A DNA stretch of 64,000 bases from Piezodorus guildinii (lineage: Eukaryota; Arthropoda; Insecta; Hemiptera; Pentatomidae), in the NCBI GenBank assembly GCA_023052935.1, contig CM041295.1, forward strand, positions 162,860,366 through 162,924,365, given 5' to 3'. Positions within the stretch are counted from its first letter, which is position 1, and each line of letters starts with the position of its first letter. This document shows, piece by piece, positions 43,940-55,630 of the stretch. Under the pieces are notes generated by a model. The model ran no database searches, was not told where the DNA came from, and saw only the letters and a list, made by a program, of their open reading frames with translations. A program made the position numbers and the translations under genes.

Positions 43940-44225
43940 TCATTTATTTTGTCCCGTGAGTCCAAATAACTAAGTCCCGAAAAAAAGGTCTATGTGTGTC
44001 CGTGTAGCGCAAAAACTAAAAGTTGTACGAAGCTGAAATTTCATATTTAAGACAACTATACGCCCGAAATATTACAGCAACTTTATCATCAAAATCGGCT
44101 AACCAGAAGAGCATTTTATACCATGTATTTTGAAACTGTTTACGATTTTCTAAAAACGGCTCTAATAATTTTGATTTAACTAGCTATATTGATTAAAATT
44201 TAACTGGCTGTAATAATAATAACAA
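43940..44225 (-). repeat. R-A dispersed repeat, minus strand
   Basis: The reverse complement matches 5180-5440: AAATCGTAAACAGTTTCAAA, GCTCTTCTGGTTAGCCGATT, TATGAAATTTCAGCTTCGTA and ACTTAGTTATTTGGACTCAC. Confidence 0.75.
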
Positions 44226-44349
44226 GGTGCAGATTGAAATAAACTTACAATGATAGTGAAATTGTGCGAAATAAAATACAAAAATGTTTAAATGCGATGC
44301 ATATCAAAATAAATAATCATTTATCCCTGCTTTATTTAATGTTTTTTAT

Positions 44350-44535
44350 TGAAATTTGCGAATCAATTACAGTTATTTCAGAATTGGATAGACAGGAATC
44401 GTTTGAATTGAACGGGTTTTGAAGGTTAGAAGAGTATTGGAAAGACAAATATAAGAAGGAATATAATAATATACATTTCGGCATTTCACACACTTGATTT
44501 TTATTTTATTTTATCTATTCTAATGTTTTTTTGTT
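44350..44535 (-). repeat. R-C dispersed repeat, minus-strand copy
   Basis: It is the inverted counterpart of 40480-40615. Shared blocks are GAATTGGATAGACAGGAATC, AGAGTATTGGAAAGACAAAT and ATTTCGGCATTTCACACACT. A weaker third match lies at 52520-52600. Confidence 0.55.
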
Positions 44536-45594
44536 AATAAACTTTGTTAATTCCATATTGTATTATGAAATTATTGTACTTTTTTTTTCCTCACTTTTGA
44601 TCCTTTAAAGATAATTTTACATATTTATTCTAATCATTAATATTTTTAGTTGTTTTTTGGCAAGTTATAATTTTCTTTTTCTTGTCCATTCATATTATTC
44701 TTCAGATACCCAGTTACAGAATAAAAGTTTTTTTGTTTTTTTTTATAGACACACATAAACACACAAATTACTAAAATCCTAGGCTTCACAAATATTTTCC
44801 ATTTAGGTAAATTATAATAATTATGCAATCATTAAACTGTTATAAATACTTTAAGAAAGGTACTTTACACGAAGAAAGTAGGTTTTTTCCTATCTTTTTC
44901 TCTTTATTAAGGAATTCAGGTATCTTCCCTGAGCATACAGACGTATGAAATGCAAGTCAAAGCTTGGGTTATGATTAATTGAACGATTAACAAAATTATA
45001 TGATGAATATAGTGCCGGAACCTACAGGAATTCCCCGATAAAGAGGGGAAAAACGGACTGTCCACGGCTAAAATACCTTAATTAAAATATTTTTTCAAAG
45101 ACATCTTGCGGACCCGGAAAAAAGCAGAAAGCTATAAATTAACTATATCTATATATAGATCTAATATAATTAAGTGATATCAAGTATATTAATATTTTTA
45201 TTTTAAATAAGACGATTATCATTGGAACTGGTTACAATTAAACAAGTGAAGGTATATAAGGTGTAGATTCTTTTAGGTGAAGGTCAATTTCTATGAATAA
45301 AATTAGAGGCTGATTTCTACTTCACCACTCTTTTATTGAAAATAATTGCACTAAGTGAAGGTATAGCCTCATACAAAAGACACCCCTAAACATCATAGAT
45401 TTATTATTATTCCTAACAATTGAATAATGAAATTAAATTCATAACAGAGCGAAAAAAATAAAATTAAAGAAAGAAAGAAAAGTAATGAATGAATAAAATA
45501 ATAATAAATTTGAGGCAAGAATATAAAGTATAAAAGTACATATTAATATTGATAATGTTAAGAGAAACTTCAAAACTGCTCCAGAGGCCAAAAA
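44536..45594. other. No gene recognised, AT-rich
   Basis: Only short open frames in AT-rich sequence. Confidence 0.4.
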
Positions 45595-45645
45595 GTTCTG
45601 ACTCAGCCCAAGACTCTTCAAGGTTTGTAGAGGTACAGGTTAATA
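45595..45645 (+). repeat. SINE-2 tail fragment
   Basis: CCCAAGACTCTTCAAGGTTT and AGAGGTACAGGTT match the SINE-2 3' end at 43085-43120. Confidence 0.5.
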
Positions 45646-46464
45646 TTAATTTTATTGAGATTACAAAGTGAACGGTCTAAACGGCATTCAGGAGAGGTGG
45701 ATAAAGAGGAAATACTCCTCCATTTTTCTAGTAAAATTATTAAATATGAACAGGGAAAGTAATAATTAAAAAAAAAATTAATTTGATTTTATTTTCCTAT
45801 TTTTTAATAACATTTAAGAGACTCAAGGGAACCACCGCTCTTGTTCACTAGTAAAAACATTTTAGAATAGAAAATCAAATCCTTAATAGTATGTGTGTCT
45901 GTTTAGTTTGGCGCAGTTGCTACATTTAACCATGAAGATAGAGCTAAGAAATTTCTGTAATGAGTAATTTCTAAGAAGTCATTAATTATTTCTTTAAATA
46001 ATTAAAATTATTTCTTTTAAGTGTCTCCAAGAAATAATTTCAAGTCGGTAAAGTTCACACCAGATATTTCTGTCAACTATTTATGGATTGTGACATAATA
46101 ATCTGTACTAACTAACAATAAATGAAACAAAACAAGCCTCATAAAATCAATAAAATAACGTTTGGAAGGAACATAATGCAGAGCATGTGTTAGCCGGACT
46201 TCATGCAATTCGTCAAGGTGGATGGATGACATTTTAGAATGCTCAACTCTTCCAGGATTTCCATAGCATTTTAAGAATTCCTTGACTTATTCACTTTACT
46301 GACGTTTTTTGTTAGTTGTAGGGCATATTTATTGGAAAATTAATCTTCAACTTAGTTGGTTTATTTATTGCTTATGTTTTCTGGCTCATAAAAAAACAAT
46401 TTTTCAACATTTTTCTTTTACTAAATAATTTTTACTTTCACTGACCTATATATGAAAGAAATTA
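45646..46464. other. No feature recognised
   Basis: AT-rich sequence without ORF. Confidence 0.4.
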
Positions 46465-47070
46465 TTACGATCTTGAAACTTTCGAATTCGAGTTTACACT
46501 GGAAATATAAGTTTTAGGGTCCCCTGAGCCCAAATGACCAGGCCCCGCAAAAAGGTCTGTGTGTGTGTATGGTAAGTAAAACACTGGTAACTGAAACGAA
46601 AAGCAATACGAACGTGAAATTTCATATTTGAGACAATTATACTCCCGAGATGGTACTGCAACGTTCTCATGAAAATCAGCTCAACAGAAGAGCCACTTTA
46701 TACCATGCATTTTGTACCTTTTTACGATTTTCTCAAAAAAGGCTCTAACTATTTTGATTTAACTCAATATACCGGTGTAAAATTTATTGGGCTTTAATAT
46801 AATGTAAATTTCATTCTGGTTAAAATAGTCTGAAAGTACCTTTAATTTTCTAGAATCCGAAAAACTAACTATATAATTGTATTAGCATTGATAAAAAAAC
46901 GGATAAATATACAAATCTAACGAATTTGATAACCAGCTAAAGAACAAGAGAGCAAACAATTTTTTAGGTAATTTTTTTTTTTTCTAAACATATGAAAAGT
47001 AATAAGAATGTATAAATATATCATTGTAAAGCTAAAGATTTTAGAAAAAAATGTTATCTTAGATACAAAG
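46465..47070 (-). repeat. R-A dispersed repeat, minus strand, long copy
   Basis: In reverse complement it matches most of 19940-20590: TTTTCTAAAATCTTTAGCTT, TTTCAGACTATTTTAACCAG, AATCGTAAAAAGGTACAAAA, TGAAATTTCACGTTCGTATT and GGCTCAGGGGACCCTAAAAC. Confidence 0.75.
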
Positions 47071-47805
47071 TTGTGAAAGGTAATGTAAAATGGCAAATAG
47101 GGTGTAAACCTCTGTGATTATTGTAAATAACAATTTTATATTTTTAAATATTTTATATATAACATATGTTTCCAACGAAACTGAACAGAATTCCCTAAAC
47201 TTTTTTCAACTCTAACTTTATTTAAAAGTTCTTAAATCGATTTTAATAACCGAGGTAAGTGAAAGTCTTATGTTTTCGATACCAGATCTATACATTTGAT
47301 AATTTTTGAACTGCAAAACTTTGAACTAACCTGCTCGTGCTCAAATGCATGTGGAAGGGAAGTATGCGCGTGCTTGTGTGAGTGTGAGAGGGTTCTATTA
47401 TCCTTTAGGCCATTATATTAACAAGTTATTAACCGAATGGCTACTGCATAGTAAGCGTTCTCTTGAGGGCAGGATACCGTCCAATTGCCCACTAGCAAAG
47501 AGATCTGTCACGGTCACGAATTGTTATTTTATGGCAGTTGGTCCCTAATTCGGATGTGAAATCTTGGTCTCACATTTCCTTGGTCCCAGTTTCACATTCT
47601 GCTAAATCATTATTACCAATCCCTTCAACCACCCACTTACATCATCCGTGGGAAAAGAAATTTTTCACTACTTACCTAAACCTTTATTTAATGTGATGCT
47701 ATACTCTTATATTCACAATTATATACTTACAAAAAATATATTTTTTGAAATATACTGTATTAAAGACCTAGAAAATAAATAAAGACTAATTTAATTTATT
47801 AAATT
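47071..47805. other. No gene recognised
   Basis: An open frame of 67 residues (47345-47548) has no recognisable domain. Confidence 0.4.
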
Positions 47806-48045
47806 ATGAATTATCTATTCTGCTATTTCAGCCGTGGAGCGAACCCTGGGGCATGGAGACCTTCCTGAGCGACATTCAGCCTCTATAAAATGGGTACCCA
47901 AATTTTGGGAGTAACCTGGCATCCGAGCGTGATTTAGGTCTAATCTCCTCCTTGCACGTCCGTTGGTCGTGAAACAGTACGGAACTATAGACATAGAAGT
48001 ACTGAACCCGAGATTCTTCATGGGTTGTAGTGGTACAGGTTTTTA
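47806..48045 (+). repeat. SINE-2 copy, 5'-truncated
   Basis: It starts at TCTATTCTGCTATTTCAGCC, so the tRNA-like head is missing. It runs through CTCCTTGCACGTCCGTTGGT to CCCGAGATTCTTCATGGGTT and GTGGTACAGGTTTTT. Confidence 0.8.
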
Positions 48046-48479
48046 TTTCCTTAGTTATCTCCTTTTCAGTCACCTCGGAGGATAATCGGAAGAAAATACC
48101 TGGAGATTTTAAGTTACGGGTAGGGAGTTGAATGGGCAGGTTGAAAGAGATATATCTATTTCGAGATGTGTCTGCAACTAGTTCAGGTGATCATCTTTTC
48201 GGAAGATTTTCTTGGTGGCAGAGTAGGGTGTATTTAGATATTTTCAAAGGATTTTTAATCGTAAGGACTGAATGCGGGTTAGCTTAGTGGATACCCATAG
48301 CTAAATCCTATATATTCAAATAGGGCTAATAATAGTAACATAAACATTTTTTTTTTTTTTTAATTTTGTACAATGGGAGTTTTTAGCGTTTTTCGATTAT
48401 GAGTAGAAGCAATCGGTATCGGAGAACACTTTCCTGTCATTTCGGTCAAGTGTTATTCCAAGCATAATGTTTTTCAGGT

Positions 48480-48670
48480 GGATTCTTCGGTACGGAAGAA
48501 GATTTTTCTGATGTTCACCCAGCCTTTGTAAAATAGGTACTCGAAAAACGGGTAAAAATCTGGCAGCTTAATCATCTCCTTTCCAGCCGTTATCATGGAA
48601 ACAGCACGATTCTATTTATATATATTTATCTACTGAACCTTCCTGGGTTGTAGATATAATGGTTTAGGTA
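48480..48670 (+). repeat. SINE-2 copy, diverged and 5'-truncated
   Basis: Blocks TGTTCACCCAGCCTTTGTAA, CATCTCCTTTCCAGCCGTTA, TGGAAACAGCACGATTCTAT and ACTGAACC...GGGTTGTAGAT follow SINE-2 order with many substitutions. Confidence 0.6.
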
Positions 48671-49755
48671 TCAGAAAGAAGTGGAAAATCAACTGATATC
48701 CAAATTTAAGTCCCTTCCCAGAAATAGTAAAAATTCAGTAAGTTCCTTAATCCTTTCGTGAAAGAATGTGGGACCGGCACCCTTAAAGTTTAAATAAATT
48801 AATTATAAATTAGAGAATTATTTATATGGTTGTTACATAATTATTTTCACAAGGTACACCTGTCTGATTGTCTGGTCTTACGCTATAACAAAACATAAAA
48901 GAATAAAAAAATAAAACTTTTGCTAAAATAATAAATAGAATTATAAGTCGTGAAAAAAAGTTTGGATATTCTGTTGTTTTAAAAATGTCTGCCTGTTTTC
49001 CTCTCTATCTTTTGGAGAAAGACCCCCCCCCCTACTAACCAAGGGGAATGCAGCAGTATCATTACGCACTCCACTCTACATCATCGTTTAGCTAAGTACA
49101 CACTTGTTGGGGCAAGGGGCTTTTCTCATTTGAAAAATAAACCTTTCCCCGTAAGACTGTTGGGTGGTTAAAAGAAGAATGGTGAGAAAGATGAAAACTT
49201 ACCACCTAGTAGCTTCCTTCAGTTCAGCTTCACGCAATAAGATCAATTTCTTGAAAAACAGAGTTATTTCAACAAAAGGTGGTGGGTGGGATATTGTTTT
49301 TCTGGTTTAAAAACAACTCACAATAAAAGTTCACTCACGCTAGTCACATATGTTTTTAACAATATAAAAGCCACGCACATTATCAAAAACAAAAGAAAAT
49401 CTGTTATCTTGATAACAATTAATAGAATTATAATCATTGTAAATTTGGGCTTGAGCACCACTCATCACTGTATTCGATACAGAGTTAGTATCTTTTTATT
49501 TAATGAGTTGGGAAAAAAAATTAATGACTGACAATAAGTCCAATCAAATCAACTCCTTGTATAACCGTTTGATAAGTTTCTGAACTTTTGCGGTTTCTCC
49601 AACCTTACCTTGTAAATGGCTGAAACTCCAGTTGTGTCATTAGATAATTTTGTTTCATGTTATTTTTAATGAAAAAGGAAGGGTATTTGCAACTATCTAG
49701 TTAACATTGTAAACCTTTCGGCTACTTCTCTGCATTTTAGATAACCGCTTAGAGT
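48671..49755. other. No gene recognised
   Basis: Short frames only, including an 81-residue one at 49286-49531 without a motif. Confidence 0.4.
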
Positions 49756-49759
49756 TACA

Positions 49760-50065
49760 AATGGCTAATATACATGACAATCATAAGGCCAATATGTACT
49801 TTACATAGGTTGATGATTTGGTCTGAACCAGGTACCATGCTTTAGTAACTCTATTCCCCTCTAATCCACTAGTTTATATCCTGACTTCCTTTTTCATTCC
49901 TGATAATTGAAAAGAAGATCATCCTTAGGTGTTTGAAAAGAAGATCGCCTCTAGATCCTCTTTTTTAGAATATATTTGAAAGACAGCCATAGGATAGTAC
50001 ATGTGCAAATCACATTTAATTGATGTATTTATTTGAATAAATTTGTAAATTTAAAAAATAACATT
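49760..50065 (+). pseudogene. Jockey subfamily A 3' remnant
   Basis: ATGACAATCATAAGGCCAAT, GAACCAGGTACCATGC, CCACTAGTTTATATCCTGAC and GATCGCCTCTAGATCCTC follow the last part of ORF2 with a deletion of the Jockey thumb. A short duplication of the AAAAGAAGAT stretch is seen. The tail is AATAAATTTGTAAATTTAAA. Confidence 0.7.
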
Positions 50066-50811
50066 GTAACGAGGATGCACTGATCGTATTCAATCAACCT
50101 TTTTTTGCTTTGCATGGATGTAATCCTCCCATTGGCTGTGCATACAACCTGAAATTCGCTTGCTATGGTCCCCTAACCTCGCCACCCAAGGTACGGTATA
50201 ATCCTCCGAGACCTCACGTCCTGAGAGGGCCGTGTGTTGACCGAACTGATGCGCTATGTGCTGAGCAGGAGCACCGCCTACCTTGCCCAGTCCTTTATGT
50301 CATTATCGACGGCTGTTAGCCACGGTCCAGCTGCTGCATCGCCTCAGATCCGCCTCCATCTTGTACCCGTCTCGTGCAAGTCCGACCGACATAAAACATG
50401 GCAGTCATCCTTTCTTTCAATTTGAATGCTATCCAATTCAACTTGCCAATCTGTCATCTATGGCAATCACAGTTTAGGCATTGTTCCGGATCATTACTCA
50501 TATTTGCTCCACCAGCAAAAGTAATATAGCGATCGTAATTGAAGCGTTGTGACCTTTTCACACCCTTCTGCTTTTCCATGGAGCATTTGAAGAACTTGGC
50601 TGTGATTTATAAGGAATTGGGAATATTTGAAAATGGCCATACGTTCTTTTAAAAAATGTATCATGTAATGTCATTGTATTTATTTACAACCATACTCTGC
50701 TTTGAGTCAATAGAGGTATTCTTGTACCGTAGGGTACATATATCCCTACGATTGCATAATGAAATCAAGGCAATAAAGGATCAGCACCTCATAAAATACA
50801 TTCTTTTTAGA
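50066..50811. other. G+C-richer unassigned block (50100-50480) and AT-rich flank
   Basis: 50100-50480 has balanced composition, with TGCTGAGCAGGAGCACCGCC and GCATCGCCTCAGATCCGCCT, unlike its surroundings. Overlapping frames of 63-69 residues exist on the plus strand, but none matches a family I know. Confidence 0.35.
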
Positions 50812-51058
50812 GGTTGCTTGTTATGCAGTAGCTAGCAAAACAGCATTTTATGCGCAAGACCGAAGTTTTGAATCCTGTTGATCGGTCTAGGATTCTTAAA
50901 GGAAGTAAAAAGCTTTGGTTATGCCGTCCTTCGGAAGGTGTGTAAGATGGTGGTCCAGTTATCCGTTAAATAAACTATTCTAATTAAACCTGGATAGGAA
51001 AAGCTTAAGACTCTCATTTTAGTATCGTCCAATTAGCCATATTAGCATATAGTTATTA
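50812..51058 (+). repeat. SINE-1 copy
   Basis: GTAGCTAGCAAAACAGC starts a worn tRNA-like head. GGTCTAGGATTCTTAAAGGA, GGTTATGCCGTCCTTCGGAA, AACCTGGATAGG and ATCGTCCAATTAGCCATATT follow in family order. The CCTGTGCGATGTCAGG block is deleted. Confidence 0.75.
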
Positions 51059-51454
51059 TGATCATTACATTCTGATTAGAATGTTAAATGTATAGTTGCT
51101 AATAACCTTCCTTGTTAATTTAGATTAACTACAACATCCATGTAATATATGTCCTCATTACTGTTGGACGCGGTGGAGTGGGGTGACAATGGAAAATGTA
51201 CTGTCTTACATGGGTGTAGGTTAGTAGGAGGGGAGGCAGATGCCTAAGATTAATGGATTAGCGGGACAAATACAATTTATAAAAATAAAAGATATTATTA
51301 TAATAATAGGTGTAGTTTGTGACTGTTTTTACTTCCAAGCACTTACTTAACTGTGACAGTGTTTAGAAAAGATAACTAATTTTTTAAGCTAACTCGGCAC
51401 CTCTCCTATCGATTATCAACCTGTTTGGCCAACAAACGTAAATTTTCAGTACGC
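51059..51454. other. No feature recognised
   Basis: Spacer without ORF. Confidence 0.4.
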
Positions 51455-51572
51455 ACTTGCTGCATTAACCTCCTGTAGCGGGTTAGAATCCTGCGTTGAC
51501 GGATAATTATTTATTCTGCTATAACAGCCTCGAACCAGCACTAGTTCATTGATTCTTTTGAGTTAGGTACTT
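51455..51572 (+). repeat. SINE-2 fragment (B box onward)
   Basis: GGGTTAGAATCCTGCGTTGA is a worn B box, followed by ATTATTTATTCTGCTATAAC, AGCCTCGAACC and GAGTTAGGTAC in SINE-2 order. Confidence 0.6.
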
Positions 51573-51611
51573 ACATATTTTTCATATTATTTTATTTTAG
51601 CAATATAATGC

Positions 51612-51702
51612 AAGGGAGCGGCGTGGTATAGTGTATAGACCATTAGTACTAGTGCACAATGCATGGTATAAAGCGGTACTAAGCATAGGTTCAATTTGGG
51701 TG
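51612..51702 (+). repeat. SINE-2 fragment (tRNA-like head)
   Basis: GGGAGCGGCGTGGTATAGTG is the SINE-2 start. The B box is degraded to AGGTTCAATTTGGG, and the body is missing. Confidence 0.6.
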
Positions 51703-51744
51703 AAAAAATGGGGTAATATCTAAGGCATGTATTTGTCTTAAAAA

Positions 51745-51925
51745 TAAAATTTAAGATTCAAACGACTTTTTGACCTAGACTTACCTACATACACACAGAC
51801 TGTTTTGCGAGACTTTTTATTTGGACTCAGGGGACTCTAAAACGTGAATTTTGGTGAAAAGTTGCTGTAAAATCTCTGGCATATTTTTGTGCTAAATATG
51901 AAATTTCAGTAATAAATAGCTGAGT
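51745..51925 (+). repeat. R-A dispersed repeat, fragment
   Basis: ACTTACCTACATACACACAG, TTGGACTCAGGGGACTCTAA and TGCTAAATATGAAATTTCAG match R-A landmarks, though the order is partly rearranged. Confidence 0.6.
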
Positions 51926-52024
51926 AAAAGTAATGAATCTAGAGCACATCCTTACTATTTAATTGTTTTCTTTCAATTTCCGCAAAGCAAATACATTTTG
52001 AGACATTTTTCCAAAACCTTTTTA

Positions 52025-52072
52025 CGACTGCTAAGAACAAGAACCCATGAAGGGTCTTGGGTTCAGTACATT
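52025..52072 (-). repeat. SINE-2 tail fragment joined to an R-C end
   Basis: CATGAAGGGTCTTGGGTTCA is the inverted SINE-2 tail. It runs into (AAT)n and GGACAGGTCCCTCTTAGA, the inverted R-C end. The same junction recurs at 52650-52740. Confidence 0.5.
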
Positions 52073-52255
52073 AATAATAACAATAATAATTTATTTAGTT
52101 ATTGTCGGACAGGTCCCTCTTAGATAATAATAAAAAATAAAGTGATAAAGTAAGAAGACTTATTAAAAAAACAAAGTGATGAATATAACAAATCAACTTT
52201 TAGTACTGATGATTAAGAAAAAAAGAAAGAAGAAACTTATGACTAATTCAAATGA

Positions 52256-52256
<1 letters not shown>

Positions 52257-52326
<70 letters not shown>
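52257..52326. repeat. (AT)n microsatellite
   Basis: About 70 bases of almost pure AT repeat. Confidence 0.95.
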
Positions 52327-52330
<4 letters not shown>

Positions 52331-52479
52331 ATATACAACTACCTTTCTGTTCCTGTACATACATTTGAGCAAAAAATAAAATAAAATGCCTATTCATGCC
52401 TAATTAAAAAAAAATAAACGAAAAATAAAGTAACTTCTTTTTTAACGCTTCTATTATTTTTTTCAATTTAAACAATTTC

Positions 52480-52880
52480 ATTTAAAATTGATTTTTCTGG
52501 ATTTTTAGGAAATGAAATAGATATGAAGTAATTTAATAGACAGGATTTAAAGTTTGAAAGGGTATTAGAGATAAGGATAAGAAAAGGTATATAGTTCCAT
52601 AAATTAGGGAGGTGATTAGGTCTAATAACCATGTATTTTTACAACCAATGAAAGGACTTGGGTTCAGTACATTAATAATAATAATAATAGTTTATTTATT
52701 TCTTCTGGGACGAATCCCTCTAAAATAATACAGAGGGGAGTAAATATTATTTCGTTCCTTGGAGTAATAATAAAACAATGATAGAGTAAAAAATACTTAT
52801 AAAATAAAAAACAAAGTGACGAATATAACAAATTAACTTAAGTATAAAGCACGCTCAGTCACCAGAATTTACCCAAATTT
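52480..52880. repeat. R-C-like pieces and SINE-2 tail junction
   Basis: 52520-52600 resembles R-C (AATAGACAGGATTTAAAGTT, then GGGTATTAGAGATAAGGATA). 52650-52672 is an inverted SINE-2 tail, and 52680-52740 an inverted R-C end, GGGACGAATCCCTCTAAAAT. The boundaries are uncertain. Confidence 0.45.
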
Positions 52881-52889
52881 GTTTGTTTA

Positions 52890-53168
52890 TTTATTTAGCG
52901 TCACTTCATCTACAATGGCGAATTGGACGATGCCACAGTGGGAGTCCTAAATTTTGCCTATCCAGGTTTTATTAGGATAGGGATCTTTAACGAGTACCTG
53001 ACATCGCACAGGCTCGGGACCACCTTTTAACGTCCCCACCGAAGGACGGCATAACTTTTTTTGGATTTTTTGCTCCCATTAAAAAATCTTAGGATCACCT
53101 GCTGGTTTGAACCTGTGACCTTTGGCATAGGAGGCTGTTATTCTAACCACCCAGCTACAAGTGATCCC
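52890..53168 (-). repeat. SINE-1 copy, minus strand, with target duplication
   Basis: The reverse complement gives GGGATCACTTGTAGCTGG, GGTGGTTAGAATAAC, a B box GGTTCAAACC, CCTAAGATTTTTTAATGGGA, CCTGTGCGATGTCAGGTACT, AACCTGGATAGGCAAAATTT and GAAGTGACGCTAAATAAAT. ACCCAAATTT (52871-52880) and ACCAAAATTT (53172-53181) look like a 10-bp target duplication with one mismatch. Confidence 0.85.
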
Positions 53169-53189
53169 TTTACCAAAATTTAAATACCC

Positions 53190-53331
53190 ACTTTATATAG
53201 ACTGGGTATGTTCCAAACCTTAGGGTCGCTCCAAGGCTAAAATATCAGAATTAATAATTCTACAACAGCCGGGATTTGAACCCGGGATATAAAGAACAGT
53301 AGACTATTGTTATAGACCACGCCGCTCCCAA
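53190..53331 (-). repeat. SINE-2 copy, minus strand, head preserved
   Basis: The reverse complement reads GGGAGCGGCGTGGTCTATAA, a B box GGGTTCAAATCCCGG, AATTCTGATATTTTAGCC and TATAAAGTGGGTA. It has the best-preserved tRNA-like head of SINE-2 and stops about 140 bases in. Confidence 0.75.
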
Positions 53332-54698
53332 CTGCTGCGTCCCAAACATGTAAACTGCTCTGAAGATAGCTTAAAATAGACGTTCATAACAAGAAGTATG
53401 GATTAGACCCTTTCGAAAATTTGTATTTGTAAATAAACACCCTCCAAAACCGAAAGACAATTTTTTTTCTGCCTGACCTCCAATAATGAGGTTTCTTGGA
53501 GTGGGGTTCTGACTTTCAAAGTCGTTATGCGAGGAAAACCTTAAACATAGACAACAAAAAGGGGGGAAAAAATCAAAAGGAATAGGAAAAAGAGAAGACA
53601 TAAAGAAATATAAAAAAGTAGCTGGATGATTGCCACTGGTGGCTATTAGGAATGTCGACTCACAATAAACGCCCCCATTACAGATTGGTTATGGAGAGCT
53701 GAGTTCGCCTTTACTTTTCTTACTCCAGATTTGTTTGTGTTAGTCATAGTGGTTGGGCTTGAAGGATCTTGGATTCAATGCTGCTCTACCTACCGTTCCA
53801 GCATTCCAGCTCCAGTAGATTATAGCCCTTACTAAGACTCGCTGCTAAATATACACCACCAGGTGTCCGACCTTTGCCTCAGTCACGCCTCTTGATCTAT
53901 TTCAACTATCATTCGGCAACATGAATTGTTTCAGAAGTATGAAATTTAAAGAATAAACATCTGGGAAATTGTGTCTTGGAATTCGATTCAAACCAAGATT
54001 GATTTTCTTGACGAAACGGGGTATTGCTTTAAAAAAGGTATATATAGGGCAACTATATAAATTTTTTTGATACATTTGGATCAATTAAAACCTGATATTT
54101 AACTGAGAATATGGTATGTGTAACAAATAGCGCTCACTTGCCTTCCTCCATAAAAACTTCTTTAAGAGTTTTAGATAAACTTAAAGTTGAAAAAAAATTG
54201 AGTTTTACTAGAAACATTTTTTTAATAGATTAATTTATATATCATACAAATGTTTAGTATTATTAATTAACCATTTGTTTTATTTATTTTATATTTTTTT
54301 AATAATTAAATTTTATATTATATATTTAGTGTTCGTTATCTATTTGGCCTAAAAAGAGTACGAATGTCGATATTTCCTGAACCGAACACCCTTCTGTGGT
54401 CTTGATACGATTTTATAATAATTGTATATACATATATTAATATTGTCATTCTAAGAAAAATAAATACAAAATTAACCTGGAAAAATTTTTGTCTTCCTTT
54501 TACCTTAAGGTCCCAGGTTCGAACCTTTATCGATCCATGTCACCTCATTTCACGACTGTTGGCCTAGAAACAGTAGAAATATATATTTTAACGAGCAAAA
54601 TTGGTTAATCTTTTCTAAACAAAAAAAACAAAACAAAAAATTACAAGGGAAATAATTTTAAATTATCTTAACGTAAATTATTTGTGAATATAGCATTT
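53332..54698. other. No gene recognised
   Basis: Short frames only. 54500-54590 contains CCAGGTTCGAACC and CGACTGTTGGCCTAGAAACAG, which may be a worn SINE-2 piece. The rest is AT-rich. Confidence 0.4.
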
Positions 54699-54866
54699 CC
54701 AAGTCAATTGTAACCTTTTCCAAGTTAAATGTAACTTTTTCCATTTCAAATGTAACCTTTTCCAAGTCAAATGTAACCCTTTCCATTTCAAATGTCACCT
54801 TTTCCAAGTCAAATGTCACCTTCTCCATTTCAAATGTTACCTTTTCCAAGTCAAATGTCACCTTTT
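54699..54866 (-). repeat. Left terminal array, 21-bp units, about 8 copies
   Basis: Alternating units CCTTTTCCAAGTCAAATGT and CCTTTTCCATTTCAAATGT give a 42-bp higher-order repeat. Read leftward, the array is an open frame of heptads KVTFDLE and KVTFEME. Its apparent start is GTG, and I judge the frame incidental. Confidence 0.85.
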
Positions 54867-55082
54867 TCTTCACTTCTAGCCTTAAATATTCCGTTTTATT
54901 TATTGAAAAATAATTAGATTAATTAACATTATGACTTTTTTAATAATTTTGGCATATAATAATTGATATTTTTTTGGGGTCTCTTAGATATTTGATATCA
55001 AGTTCTGTTTTTTACTAGCTAATAAATAATAGTTTTAAGATAGTTGTTTATTTTGATTTTTAGAGAGGAGGGGTAGTTTTTT

Positions 55083-55630
55083 GGAATAATTAATGTGTTT
55101 TCGGGTATTGTAATTAAATTTTTCGAGCTGTATTTTTTATCGCTCGCGTACATGTTAACTCGCATTAAATTTTAATGTTTTTTATTGATATAGGGATTAA
55201 TTAATGTGCTTTCGGGTGGTTATGATAACGTTTTTTGAGCTGTATCTTTTATCGGTCATGCGTATTTCAACTCACATTTACTTTTAATGTTTTTTATTGA
55301 TATAGGGATTAATTATTTTGCTTTCGGGTGGTTATGATTACGTTTTTCGAGGTGTATTTTTTTCGCTCGCGCTTGTTTTAACTTAAATTTACTTTTTATG
55401 TGTTTTATTGATATAGGGATTAATTAATGTTCTTTCGGGTGGTTATGATTACGTTTTTCGAGCTGTATGTTTTATCGCTCATGCGTATTTCAACTTCTAT
55501 TTACTTTTAATCTTTTTATTTTTATAGAGATCTATCCTTGTGTTTTCGCGGGGTTATGAAAATGTTTAAAAGCTTTTTTATTATCACTCGTGCGGATTTT
55601 AACTCGCCTTTATTTTTGATATTGGTATTG
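55083..55630 (+). repeat. 111-bp tandem repeats inside the left arm
   Basis: TTTATTGATATAGGGATTAA recurs at 55181, 55293 and 55404, with a weaker form near 55513. Each is followed by TTTCGGGTGGTTATGAT and GAGCTGTAT...TATCG blocks. The units decay toward the centre. Two to three matching inverted units lie at 56260-56550 in the right arm. Confidence 0.8.
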
